A DNA stretch of 64,000 nucleotides. Source: CALKYB01 sp964510575 (lineage in GTDB: Bacteria > Bdellovibrionota_C > UBA2361 > SZUA-149 > CALKYB01). The stretch's first letter is position 1, and the number at the start of each line of letters is the position of its first letter. This document shows, one piece after another, positions 32,575 to 41,170 of the stretch. The translations under genes and the position numbers were made by a program. The DNA is taken from NCBI GenBank assembly GCA_964510575.1, contig CAZECN010000014.1:1-64000 (forward strand). The letters run 5' to 3'. Below the pieces are notes generated by a model that was not told where the DNA came from, made no database searches, and saw only the letters and a program-made list of their open reading frames with translations.

Positions 32575-34106
32575 AGTTGCTTAGTCCCTTCCTGGGACGG
32601 CTTTCCCCTGAAGTCCTTTTTCAGAACGGTATCTTGCTCAGCTTTATCAACAAACTTTTCCTTCCAAGCGCCTTCAACAAAATGCTTCTTTTTAAAACTT
32701 TGAAGTCTTGGGTGGTCTAAGCCAAGAGAAGCCGTTTCAGGCTCTAGTACAGTAACAATCTGCCCAGAGAGCAACTGCTCAGACACATAGTCTTTAGCCC
32801 CTTCCAATGTTTCAGAACTAGAAGATTGAACAGAAACTAAGTGATGTTCCCGAGCCTTACCGGCAAGTCGCCTCTTTTCAACTTTTCTTCGACCAACTAA
32901 TCCCCAGAGGAAACCAAGGCTTTGCGCAGTAAACATACCCAAGCCTGCAATGAACCTACCGGCCACATGCTTAATGTCGGTTTCCACTAAACTCGAAAAT
33001 GGGCTGTATCTATCAACAGCAGCAAAAAGCCTAAACAACCCAAAACCAATAAATGCCCAGCCCGGCAAACCTAACCACCATGGCCCTAACAAAAGCAGAC
33101 AACCAAAAGATAGTTCAAGAAGAGTAGCGATAAAAAATTGAAGGGTGCTTAAGTACTGTTCACCATAAAGCCTTCCACCCTCGGCATCACCTCTTGCATA
33201 TCGGAAAACCATTCTAAAAAGCTTCGAAAAGCTCTTGGGCATTGTCCAATGTACTATAGCATCTGGGACAAAGGCTATTTTTCTAGCAAAGGATCGGCAG
33301 TGCAAAGCAAACAAGCTATCTTCACCAGCAAAAGTTAGGTAGTCAGGAAACCAACCAGCTTGCATCCAAAGAGATTTTCTAAAGGCCTGAGATCTAGCTG
33401 ACGGAAGAAAAGTGGAAAGGTCGTCAGGACCAACATCTCTAATCAAGAAGTGAGAGTACATCTTACTCCAAAAACTCATCGCCTCCGCTCTGTAGTGACC
33501 CATCGAGAAGTCAGTCTCTTGATCAAATAACAGTGGAGAAATGATTCGCTCCAACCAGTGAGCGTCTAAACGACAACCCAGGTCCGTGACTGCAATTAAA
33601 TCATGACTGGCAGCTCCAATCGCCTGGTTTCGACCATGAGCAATAGAAGCATTTTTTTGCTGAATAACTTTAAATGAAACTTCAGAAAAGTTCCGCTGAG
33701 ATTGAAGCAAGCTAATTTCAGATTTTATTAAAGCAATAGTACCGTCGCTCGAACCTCCATCAGTTATTACAAGTTCTCTTGGAAAAACAGACTGGGCACT
33801 GAAAGAATTAAACCATTCAGAAACAGAATCCACTTCATTTAGAACTGTGATTACCAAACTGCAATCAACTAAGGTTCCAGAAGGTAAACCTTCAAAAATC
33901 TTTCCATCGAATTTTTCTGCGCTGGCGCTTTCGAAAGAGTATACGTCCACATCAATTTCCGGAACCGTTCCAGAAGCGCTACCAAATATCTTAGCCCCTA
34001 ACCTCTCTAGACAGGGAGGGGCCATTCGATGAACAAAAGAGAAGAAATAGTCCGAGGGTCCAACAACAGCCATTTTTAAACTCCAAGTATTGAAAAAAGA
34101 AAGCAT
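32571..34106 (-). CDS. Membrane-associated family 2 glycosyltransferase
   Basis: A 511-residue GT2 enzyme. The GT-A domain starts near residue 80: SLVITVLNEVDSVSEWF, VITDGGSSDGT (nucleotide-binding), NASIAHGRNQAI and VTDLGCRLD (DxD-like metal site). The acceptor-side segment FAGEDSLFALHCR follows. Two or three membrane segments lie near residues 310-390, then a charged tail of ~100 residues. Residues 1-75 are an unusual N-terminal extension. Sugar donor and acceptor cannot be told. An internal ATG 11 codons in is an alternative start. Confidence 0.85.
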   Translation of the reverse strand: MLSFFNTWSLKMAVVGPSDYFFSFVHRMAPPCLERLGAKIFGSASGTVPEIDVDVYSFESASAEKFDGKIFEGLPSGTLVDCSLVITVLNEVDSVSEWFNSFSAQSVFPRELVITDGGSSDGTIALIKSEISLLQSQRNFSEVSFKVIQQKNASIAHGRNQAIGAASHDLIAVTDLGCRLDAHWLERIISPLLFDQETDFSMGHYRAEAMSFWSKMYSHFLIRDVGPDDLSTFLPSARSQAFRKSLWMQAGWFPDYLTFAGEDSLFALHCRSFARKIAFVPDAIVHWTMPKSFSKLFRMVFRYARGDAEGGRLYGEQYLSTLQFFIATLLELSFGCLLLLGPWWLGLPGWAFIGFGLFRLFAAVDRYSPFSSLVETDIKHVAGRFIAGLGMFTAQSLGFLWGLVGRRKVEKRRLAGKAREHHLVSVQSSSSETLEGAKDYVSEQLLSGQIVTVLEPETASLGLDHPRLQSFKKKHFVEGAWKEKFVDKAEQDTVLKKDFRGKPSQEGTKQL

Positions 34107-34136
34107 AAGGGCACAGACTTCTAAGTCGTTTTAACT

Positions 34137-34165
34137 TTGACAACCTGCATTATCGTGCTTATAGC
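34137..34165 (+). promoter_or_regulatory. Sigma-70-type promoter for cbpA-clpB
   Basis: TTGACA (34137-34142), a 17-base spacer, then TATAGC (34160-34165), 37 bases before the J-protein start. A heat-shock sigma or CIRCE element was not seen. Confidence 0.55.
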
Positions 34166-34202
34166 ATAAATATCATGTAGAAATAACCCTCTGCTACAAA
34201 CT

Positions 34203-35180
34203 ATGGAATATCGTGACTATTATCAGGCACTTGGCCTAAAAAGAGAAGCCTCGCAGGAAGACATTTCCAAGGCTTATCGCAAGTTAGCGAGGAAATATCA
34301 CCCTGATTTAAACAAAGATCCGGGAGCAGAAGAGAAATTTAAGGAAATTAATGAGGCCCATGAGGTTCTTGGCGATGAGAAAAATCGCAAGGCCTATGAC
34401 CGACTTGGCTCGGGTTGGTGTGGTGGACAAGACTTCAGACCTCCGCCTGGCTGGGAGCAAATGTTTGGTGGCCAGGGAGCTGGTCAACAATTTGGCTTCA
34501 ATTCCACAGGTCAGGCCGGAGCAGGTGGCTTTAGCGATTTTTTTCAAAGCTTGTTTGGTGGAACGGATGGTTTTCCTGGAGGCCAGCAAAGCTCCTTTCA
34601 ATCGATGTCAGGCTTCGGCTCTCGAAAAGGAGAAAATATCCAAAGTGAACTTGAAATTAGTATTCAAGAGGCTTTCAAAGGAATAACCAAAACTATTTCT
34701 TTCACCCTACAAGGGGCTGGTAGCTCACCTGATTTAAAATCCTACCAAGTTAAAATTCCTAAAGGATGCACTGACGGTAAAACTATAAGACTTACTGGAC
34801 AAGGTGCCAAAGGATTAAATGGCGGAGCTGATGGAAACCTCTTACTTAAAATCAAAGTTAAAGATGATAAAAATTTTAAGCTAAAAGGTAAAAATATAAT
34901 TACAAAATTTCCAGTAAGCCCTTGGGAAGCTGCGCTTGGCGCTAAGCTGGAGGTTGAAACCCTAGACTCCAAGGTGAGCTTGTCCATTCCACCCGGAACC
35001 AAAAGCGGTCAAAGACTTAGGTTAAAGGGTAAGGGAATGCATTCAGCCAAAGGTGAAAGTGGAGATCTGTTCGTAGAGATACAAATTACCGTTCCTAAGT
35101 CCTTGAGTGAACAAGAAAAAAATCTTTTTGAACAACTTTCTTCAATCTCAACATTTGACCCGCGTAAAAACCATGATTAG
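34203..35180 (+). CDS. cbpA: CbpA-type J-domain co-chaperone
   Basis: A 325-residue Hsp40. The J domain is at residues 3-70 with HPD at 33-35 (KYHPDLNKD). A Gly/Phe/Gln-rich linker follows to about residue 140, then two DnaJ C-terminal substrate-binding beta domains with VKIPKGCTDGKTIRL and LSIPPGTKSGQRLRL. The zinc-finger cysteines of true DnaJ are absent, hence CbpA type. It recruits substrate to DnaK, and its gene is 32 bases upstream of clpB, an arrangement that couples the Hsp70 side and the disaggregase. Confidence 0.92.
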   Translation: MEYRDYYQALGLKREASQEDISKAYRKLARKYHPDLNKDPGAEEKFKEINEAHEVLGDEKNRKAYDRLGSGWCGGQDFRPPPGWEQMFGGQGAGQQFGFNSTGQAGAGGFSDFFQSLFGGTDGFPGGQQSSFQSMSGFGSRKGENIQSELEISIQEAFKGITKTISFTLQGAGSSPDLKSYQVKIPKGCTDGKTIRLTGQGAKGLNGGADGNLLLKIKVKDDKNFKLKGKNIITKFPVSPWEAALGAKLEVETLDSKVSLSIPPGTKSGQRLRLKGKGMHSAKGESGDLFVEIQITVPKSLSEQEKNLFEQLSSISTFDPRKNHD

Positions 35181-35212
35181 GTTTTCTCAGAAACAATTTT
35201 TCAGGGTCAAAA

Positions 35213-37858
35213 ATGAACCAAGCAAACTATACCTCAAACTCTAGGCTAGCTCTCCAAAATGCGCTCAGCATCGCTACTGAAAAGAGACATAGCGAGTGCG
35301 ATATTTTTCACTTAGTAAAAGCTTTAGTTGATGACCAAAGCGGCTTTGTTGCTTCCTTACTCAACAAGATGGCCGTAAACTTCAATGACTTGAGCGAAGG
35401 TATCTCAAAACAGTTGGAGACTTTGCCTATCTTAACCGGAGAAATTCAAGATCAGAGCAACATCCGTATATCGAAAGAGTTTGGCAAAGCACTAGAGGAA
35501 GCTTCGAAAATCTCTAAAGAGATGGGAGACAGCTGGGTCTCTGTAGAACATTTATTCATTGCAATTCTTAGATCGGATAGCAGCCATTTATTCTCCAGCT
35601 ACAAAATTACAGAAAAGATTTTTAAGGAGGTTCTTATGGAAATTCGTGGAAATAGAAAAGCTGATTCAGAGAACCCTGAAGCGACTTACGATGTGCTTAC
35701 TAAATATGGCCAAGACTTGATCGAGGCTGCTCGAGCTGGAAAGCTTGAGCCTGTTATTGGCCGAGATGAAGAAATAAGAAGAGTTATTCGCGTCCTATCT
35801 CGTAAAACCAAAAACAACCCTGTGTTGGTTGGACAACCAGGTGTCGGAAAAACTGCGATTGTTGAAGGACTGGCGCAAAGAATAGTGCGTGGCGACGTTC
35901 CAGAGGGACTGAGAAATAAAACTATTTTCTCTCTAGACATGGGAGCCTTAATCGCTGGTGCTAAGTTTCGAGGTGAATTCGAAGAACGGCTAAAAACTGT
36001 ATTGCATGAAGTCAAAGAATCGAACGGAGGTATTATCCTTTTTATAGACGAGATTCACACTATTGTTGGAGCCGGCAAAACTGATGGAGCCATGGATGCA
36101 AGCAATATGCTTAAGCCAATGCTCGCCAGAGGAGAACTAAACTGTATTGGCGCAACTACTTTAGATGAATACCGACAATACATGGAAAAAGACGCCGCAC
36201 TTGAGCGAAGGTTTTTGCCAGTCACTGTCAACGAGCCAACCCTCGAGGATACAATCTCAATCCTCAGGGGGCTCAAGGAAAGATTTGAACTTCACCATGG
36301 AGTAAAAGTTTTAGATAACTCACTGGTTAGTGCTGCTAGTCTCTCCAACAGATACATTGGAGACAGGTTCCTCCCAGACAAAGCGATTGACCTGGTAGAT
36401 GAGGCTTGTGCAATGATCCGCACAGAAATTGATTCAATGCCTGCTGAGCTAGATCAGGTTAGCAGAAAGGTCATGCAGCTTGAAATTGAAGAAGCAGCAC
36501 TCAAGACTGAAAAGGATCAGGCAAGTAAAGAAAGGCTAGAGAGTTTAAGACTTGAGCTAGCTGAGCTTAGAGACAAAAGTCATAGTATGAAAGCTCAGTG
36601 GGATGCTGAAAAAAGCGAGTTAGAAAACGTAAGAGGTATTAGAAAGGAAATTGAACAAACTAAACGTTTAATTGCAGAAGCAGAGTTAAGCTATGATTTG
36701 AATGAAGCTGCGCAATTGAAACACGGAAAACTTCCTCAACTTGAAGCTTCTTTGCTAGAGCTTGAAAAGAAAGCCGCGCAGTCTAAAAACAGTAAAAGCT
36801 TACTGCGAGAGCTAGTTACAGAAGAAGAGATCTCACAAATCGTAGCTCGTTGGACTGGTATACCAGTTAGCAGACTCCTTGAAGATGAAAGAGAGAAGCT
36901 ACTAAACCTAGAGACTCAACTTCATAAGAGATTAATAGGTCAAGAAGAGGCTGTAAAACTCGTCTCTGATGCTGTGATAAGAGCTCGTTCTGGAATCAAA
37001 GACCCAGGACGTCCAACAGGCTCATTCATTTTCTTAGGGCCAACTGGAGTTGGTAAAACAGAGCTAGCAAAAGGCTTGGCTGAGGCTCTTTTCGACAACG
37101 AAGAGAACATAGTACGTATTGATATGAGCGAGTACATGGAGAAACACTCCGTATCTCGACTGATTGGAGCTCCTCCTGGCTACGTTGGTCATGAAGATGG
37201 AGGACAATTAACTGAAGCCGTTAGAAGGCAGCCTTACTCAGTGCTCCTCTTTGATGAAATCGAAAAAGCTCACAAAGATGTTTACAATGTTTTACTTCAA
37301 ATCTTGGATGATGGTCGAGCGACTGACTCTCAAGGACGAACTGTAGACTTCCGAAATACCGTAATAATAATGACCTCCAATATTGGAGCTAGTCACTTAC
37401 TTGAAGGCATAGGTCAGGAGGGAGAGCTGGATGACAAAGCACGTTCTGCTGCACTCGGTCAGCTCAAGGAACATTTTAGGCCGGAATTCATTAATAGAAT
37501 TGACGATATCGTCTTGTTCTCTCCTCTAACCAAGGAGAACCTGACTAATATTGCAAAGCTGCAAGTGGAGAATCTCTCATCTAGGTTGAAAGACCTAGGC
37601 ATCACGTTGAATATCAAAGACAAAGCAATAGATTTGATTATAGAAGAGTCCTACGATCCAGGTTTTGGAGCAAGGCCTGTAAAACGTTACATTCAACACT
37701 CACTGGAAACATTGATTGGGCGAGCGATAGTAGAAGGCTCATTAACTCAGGGAGATAGTCTGACTGTGGATGAAGCTGAAGATGAGCTTGTTATACTTTC
37801 CGCTGGGCAGAGACTAAATCAACCCAGCATTGGCAAAGGTGTTCCCCTCACCCACTAA
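35213..37858 (+). CDS. clpB: ATP-dependent disaggregase ClpB
   Basis: Hsp100 chaperone that, with DnaK and J proteins, threads aggregated proteins through its hexamer pore. In the 881 residues are an N-terminal double Clp domain (1-150), NBD1 with Walker A GQPGVGKTAIVEG near 206, and the coiled-coil middle domain (about 405-525) that marks ClpB rather than ClpA/C. NBD2 has Walker A GPTGVGKTELAKG near 608 and the pore loop GAPPGYVGHEDGG. No ClpP-binding loop is seen. Ribosome-binding site AGGGTC precedes the ATG. Confidence 0.96.
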   Translation: MNQANYTSNSRLALQNALSIATEKRHSECDIFHLVKALVDDQSGFVASLLNKMAVNFNDLSEGISKQLETLPILTGEIQDQSNIRISKEFGKALEEASKISKEMGDSWVSVEHLFIAILRSDSSHLFSSYKITEKIFKEVLMEIRGNRKADSENPEATYDVLTKYGQDLIEAARAGKLEPVIGRDEEIRRVIRVLSRKTKNNPVLVGQPGVGKTAIVEGLAQRIVRGDVPEGLRNKTIFSLDMGALIAGAKFRGEFEERLKTVLHEVKESNGGIILFIDEIHTIVGAGKTDGAMDASNMLKPMLARGELNCIGATTLDEYRQYMEKDAALERRFLPVTVNEPTLEDTISILRGLKERFELHHGVKVLDNSLVSAASLSNRYIGDRFLPDKAIDLVDEACAMIRTEIDSMPAELDQVSRKVMQLEIEEAALKTEKDQASKERLESLRLELAELRDKSHSMKAQWDAEKSELENVRGIRKEIEQTKRLIAEAELSYDLNEAAQLKHGKLPQLEASLLELEKKAAQSKNSKSLLRELVTEEEISQIVARWTGIPVSRLLEDEREKLLNLETQLHKRLIGQEEAVKLVSDAVIRARSGIKDPGRPTGSFIFLGPTGVGKTELAKGLAEALFDNEENIVRIDMSEYMEKHSVSRLIGAPPGYVGHEDGGQLTEAVRRQPYSVLLFDEIEKAHKDVYNVLLQILDDGRATDSQGRTVDFRNTVIIMTSNIGASHLLEGIGQEGELDDKARSAALGQLKEHFRPEFINRIDDIVLFSPLTKENLTNIAKLQVENLSSRLKDLGITLNIKDKAIDLIIEESYDPGFGARPVKRYIQHSLETLIGRAIVEGSLTQGDSLTVDEAEDELVILSAGQRLNQPSIGKGVPLTH

Positions 37859-38123
37859 CAGGCTTTTCACTGCTAGGTTTTACCTTGAGGCATCTTTGAA
37901 GTTTGTTTAAACCAATTAATAGTGAAAGTTTACTGTGAACTTAGGTTGAGAGAATTCAAACTTAATCAGTAAAAACAACCAGATCCCTTCTCCAACTAGA
38001 GCTAAGAACTGTTGAGCAACGTTAGCGTGTTCTTGTCAAGGCTCTAAAAGGCCGACGAGTGAGTCGTTTACTATACGTCGCAGCGAGGAGGGTTTGAAGA
38101 AACCAAGAGAAGAGCACGATACG
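37859..38123. other. Structured intergenic region between convergent clpB and the cystathionine synthase gene
   Basis: No gene is seen in 265 bases. From 37997 the sequence is dense in inverted repeats. TAGAGC (37997-38002) pairs with GCTCTA (38041-38046), enclosing AAGAAC/GTTCTT (38004-38009 and 38029-38034). GGTTT-GAAG-AAACC is at 38091-38104. A long-range match links GTTGAGCAACGT (38011-38022) with ACGTTAGCTCAAC (38121-38133), one base bulged. It may be a non-coding RNA or a convergent-terminator zone without T-tracts. The first ~130 bases are featureless. Confidence 0.45.
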
Positions 38124-39614
38124 TTAGCTCAACGCTTTAGAGAAACCGTTTTCTAGTACCTGATAATCTTCCTTACCCACAGAAACTCTAATCAGATTAG
38201 CTGAGACTCCACAAGACTCAGCCCAGTCTAGCTCATTGTAATGGGCTAACAAGGTGTAAGGACAAGCAAGTGTAAAGACAGTTCCAAGACTAGGACCTTT
38301 ACTAAAAGGAAGTCTATCGAAAAACTTTTCTGGGCTACCTTCAAGCTCAATTGACAACAAAGCTCCGTATCCACCCTCTGAACGGCGCAGATTGTCATAC
38401 TCGCTTTTACCCCCGAGCCCAGGGTAAAGAACTCTTTTCACCGCTGGATGAGATTTAAGAAACTGAGCTAGCTGGAAAGCATTTTCCTGCATTTCGCTTA
38501 GGTTTTCTTGGTATGAAGACGAGTTCTTCTCAAGTTTAATCAAATCTTTATCGTAAAGATCGCACTTATCCATCTCCTCTAGTTTCCCCGAGAAGTTTTC
38601 AAAAAAAGGTGATTCCGGACAAAGCACTAGTGAGCCAGCCAACACATCTCCGGCACCTGAGAAGTATTTTGTTAAACTACTGACAACAACGTCGGCTGTT
38701 TTGGACAAATCTAAATTGAGAAAGCTACCAATAGTATCGTCAACAACAAGCGGCACTTCGGCTTGGCGACAAATCTTAGATATTCTCTCCAGGTCAGACA
38801 CTGAAAGTGAAGCATTAGTTGGAAACTCAACGAAGACAGCATCAACTTCCTTAGCCAAGCAGAGCTTTTCAAAGTCATCGTAATCCTTTGCATCATCATA
38901 ATCAACGGTACCTATCTTCGGGAACAAATGATGCTGGTCACAACATTTCTCTAGGAGCTTCAAGGAGTCAACATAAGGAAATCCAATTTGGACAACACGG
39001 GATTTCGTGAACTCAGTAGTTACAAGCCTCAAAGCATAGAAAAAAGAGGCCATACCGCTTGGAGAGATATGAACCCTTGCAGGTTGAGAGCCTTGAAAAT
39101 AATTTCCCACTCTCTGCTCTAAGACTTGCCTACTCTTCTTCACCTCATTTGGCTGAGGCAATGATTTTTGTTTTTCCACTTGGCGAGAAGAGACTACTTC
39201 CCCAGCATGCTGCCAATACTCTTTAACCTGTTCCTTAAATTCTTCAGGAAAGAGCAAGGCTACTACCGAGTCAGCCAAGTTCTGGGTTCGAAAACTATTA
39301 ACAGACTTCCCCACGCGTCTTGAGACAAACTGCTCTGCTCTTTTCGCTGCACCTAAGGAGGGGAAACAAAAGCAATCTTCTCCTTCTTTCCCAAGCTGCT
39401 CGAGCGCTTGATCGAAATATTCCTGCACATCACTGTGAATCAAAAACCTTGGATAACCTAGTTTGAGCTTTCCCAAAACTTCAGGATTTCCTTTTTCATA
39501 GCCATGCACGTGTTCTAGCAGAGGCATGGCCACGGAAACGGCATGCTTACTATCAGGAAGTGCCTGGCCAAGATCGTCTCTTTGCCATGCTGGGTTTTTC
39601 AAAAGGTTCCGCAT
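38124..39614 (-). CDS. Cystathionine gamma-synthase, fungal (STR2-like) type
   Basis: PLP enzyme of the Cys/Met metabolism family, 496 residues. The C-terminal ~320 residues hold the fold, with the PLP lysine in VSSLTKYFSGAGD and the DDTIGSFLN segment. The N-terminal ~170 residues are an extension with HAVSVAMP, GYEKGNPEV and GYPRFLIH. I recall these blocks from the fungal cystathionine gamma-synthases (yeast STR2, Neurospora met-7) rather than from E. coli MetB. It probably condenses cysteine with an activated homoserine. It lies 5 bases downstream of the second trans-sulfuration gene. Confidence 0.8.
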   Translation of the reverse strand: MRNLLKNPAWQRDDLGQALPDSKHAVSVAMPLLEHVHGYEKGNPEVLGKLKLGYPRFLIHSDVQEYFDQALEQLGKEGEDCFCFPSLGAAKRAEQFVSRRVGKSVNSFRTQNLADSVVALLFPEEFKEQVKEYWQHAGEVVSSRQVEKQKSLPQPNEVKKSRQVLEQRVGNYFQGSQPARVHISPSGMASFFYALRLVTTEFTKSRVVQIGFPYVDSLKLLEKCCDQHHLFPKIGTVDYDDAKDYDDFEKLCLAKEVDAVFVEFPTNASLSVSDLERISKICRQAEVPLVVDDTIGSFLNLDLSKTADVVVSSLTKYFSGAGDVLAGSLVLCPESPFFENFSGKLEEMDKCDLYDKDLIKLEKNSSSYQENLSEMQENAFQLAQFLKSHPAVKRVLYPGLGGKSEYDNLRRSEGGYGALLSIELEGSPEKFFDRLPFSKGPSLGTVFTLACPYTLLAHYNELDWAESCGVSANLIRVSVGKEDYQVLENGFSKALS

Positions 39615-39619
39615 CTGGA

Positions 39620-40753
39620 CTAGTCTGAAAAAACGCTACTAAGGTCTGAAATTAAATCTTCAACTGCTTCAATCCCAACCGAAAATCTAACCACCGAGTC
39701 AGTAATTCCCACAGCCTCCCTAGTTTTCTTAGGTACTGAGGCATGCGTCATTGTAGCAGGGTGACAAACCAGAGATTCTACTCCGCCAAGGCTCTCAGCT
39801 AAAGTAAAATATTTTAGGCTTTGAAGCTTTTTAAAAGTATCATCTTTCTTTAGGTTAAAACTACAAACTACCAAACCAGAACCAGCTGACATTTGTTTTT
39901 TTGCCAAATCATACTGAGGATCAGAGCTTAGAAATGGATAGCGAACCCACTCTACTGCCTTCCATTCAGAAAGTTTTTTAGCCACTTCTAAGCCATTAGC
40001 TGAATGTTTATCCATTCTAATTTTAAGAGTCTTTACCCCTCTGGCCACTAGCCAAGCATCAAATGGAGATGGATTTAATCCCAGAGCCTTAACTGCAAAG
40101 TCAAGCTTTTCAGCCCAAGAGTCATCGTTGCAGCAGACGACACCACCAAGACAGTCACTGTGACCATTAATGTATTTAGTAGTACTAGACAGTGAAAGAG
40201 TAGCTCCTAATTCCAAAGGAAGTTGTAAATAAGGAGAAGCAAAAGTGTTGTCGACAACAAGATCCACATCACTCCCCTTACAAACCTTGGCCAGGGCTTC
40301 AATATCCACTAACTTCAACAAAGGGTTTGTTGGGGACTCTATCCAAACCAAGCTCGGTTTTAACTCTTCAACCTGTGAATAGTTTTCAGACTTGGAAAGG
40401 TCGGCATAGCGAATATTAACACCGTATTTTTTCAAGACTTGTTCAAAAAGTCGGAAAGTGCAGCCGTAGATATTCTCTTCAGCTAGGATTGTATCCCCGC
40501 TTTTAAGGCTACTGACTACGGCAGTAATCGCAGCGACTCCGCTTGAAAACACTGTGGCCGACTTGGCGGACTCCAATGCCGCAAGAGTGGCCTCTAGATT
40601 TCTAAAACAGGGGTTACCAGAGCGAGTATAGTCGAAACCCTCTTCGTTACCATGTTCAAAAGTCGAGGTAGCATAAATAGGGGGAATTACACTCCCTGTC
40701 TTCTCTTTGTGAGCTAATCCGCTATGAATAGCTAATGTTTCGAATTTGGCCAT
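39620..40753 (-). CDS. Trans-sulfuration PLP enzyme (cystathionine beta/gamma-lyase type)
   Basis: A 377-residue Cys/Met metabolism enzyme. TRSGNPCFRNLE, FSSGVAAITAVV, VDNTFASPYLQ and the PLP lysine in SLSSTTKYINGHSD are all present, with the C-terminal LGGVESLVCHPATMTHA. The frame is open from 40789, but the ATG at 40751-40753 has AGGAAG at 7 bases and starts the conserved AKFETLAIHSG. With the synthase downstream it gives a two-gene trans-sulfuration operon. Whether it is a beta-lyase (methionine direction), a gamma-lyase (cysteine direction) or a synthase is not decidable by eye. Confidence 0.88.
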   Translation of the reverse strand: MAKFETLAIHSGLAHKEKTGSVIPPIYATSTFEHGNEEGFDYTRSGNPCFRNLEATLAALESAKSATVFSSGVAAITAVVSSLKSGDTILAEENIYGCTFRLFEQVLKKYGVNIRYADLSKSENYSQVEELKPSLVWIESPTNPLLKLVDIEALAKVCKGSDVDLVVDNTFASPYLQLPLELGATLSLSSTTKYINGHSDCLGGVVCCNDDSWAEKLDFAVKALGLNPSPFDAWLVARGVKTLKIRMDKHSANGLEVAKKLSEWKAVEWVRYPFLSSDPQYDLAKKQMSAGSGLVVCSFNLKKDDTFKKLQSLKYFTLAESLGGVESLVCHPATMTHASVPKKTREAVGITDSVVRFSVGIEAVEDLISDLSSVFSD

Positions 40754-40857
40754 TACTGTCTTCCTGTTTCCTTCAAATTTGAGGGCCAAAGATAGCAGAA
40801 ATCAGCTAATTGAAGAAACAGAGGCTAAAGCATACTTCGTGGGAGTTGGCCCTTGAA

Positions 40858-40930
40858 GCTACAGCTTGCCTGCTAATCAGAAAGTTCTTACTCTAGGGCC
40901 TTCTGGGTGCTTAAGGGCCTAGCCTGTAGC
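40858..40930 (-). ncRNA. Structured 5' leader of the trans-sulfuration operon, candidate cis-regulatory RNA
   Basis: An outer 7-bp stem GCTACAG (40858-40864) / CTGTAGC (40924-40930) encloses a 9-bp hairpin CTAGG-G-CCTT / AAGG-G-CCTAG (40893-40902 and 40913-40922) with one internal G-G (C-C on the minus strand) mismatch. It lies about 105-180 bases upstream of the lyase gene start on that gene's strand. It does not match SAM-I, SAM-II or SAH riboswitch consensus as I know them. It could be a new leader motif, or part of the adjoining repeat array. Confidence 0.4.
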
Positions 40931-40943
40931 GACCCAAACTAAA

Positions 40944-41002
40944 TATACTGAAACCACTTTAAATTTCGTATTTTGCTAAAGCTTACATTAGGTTTCAGTA
41001 TA
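40944..41002 (+). repeat. Palindromic element with TTTAAATTTCG core (copy E)
   Basis: Perfect 12-bp arms TATACTGAAACC (40944-40955) and GGTTTCAGTATA (40991-41002). Core TTTAAATTTCGTATTTTGCTAAA on the plus strand. These arms differ from those of all other copies, but the core is the same. Confidence 0.88.
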
Positions 41003-41013
41003 CCTGTTGTCTG

Positions 41014-41030
41014 GCAGTGCTACGCACTGC
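41014..41030. repeat. Linker hairpin GCAGTGC-TAC-GCACTGC
   Basis: A perfect 7-bp stem between copies E and G. Its layout (CTGGC then a palindrome) parallels the linker at 41151-41168 and the one at 10775-10792, with compensating changes in the stem. Confidence 0.7.
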
Positions 41031-41031
41031 T

Positions 41032-41087
41032 TATACCCCTTTACAACAGGCACAGAAAAAGCCGAAGTTTATAGTAGGCGGGGTATA
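41032..41087 (-). repeat. Palindromic element, divergent copy (G)
   Basis: Arms TATACCCC (41032-41039) and GGGGTATA (41080-41087), 8 bp perfect. The core is inverted and degenerate (GCCGAAGTTTATAGTAGG on the plus strand). Its right end shares two bases with the left arm of the next copy. Confidence 0.7.
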
Positions 41088-41141
41088 TACTGCGCCTCAT
41101 TGAAATTTCGGTTTTGCTAAATTAAGCATAGGCGCAGTATA
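41086..41141 (+). repeat. Palindromic element (copy F)
   Basis: Perfect 12-bp arms TATACTGCGCCT (41086-41097) and AGGCGCAGTATA (41130-41141), identical to those at 10970-11025 about 30 kb away. The core reads TTGAAATTTCGGTTTTGCTAA. Confidence 0.88.
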
Positions 41142-41150
41142 AGTCTTCTG

Positions 41151-41168
41151 GCCATGCTAGCGCATGGC
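41151..41168. repeat. Linker hairpin GCCATGC-TAGC-GCATGGC
   Basis: Perfect 7-bp stem between copies F and H. The same stem, with a different loop, links elements at 10775-10792. Confidence 0.75.
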
Positions 41169-41170
41169 GG

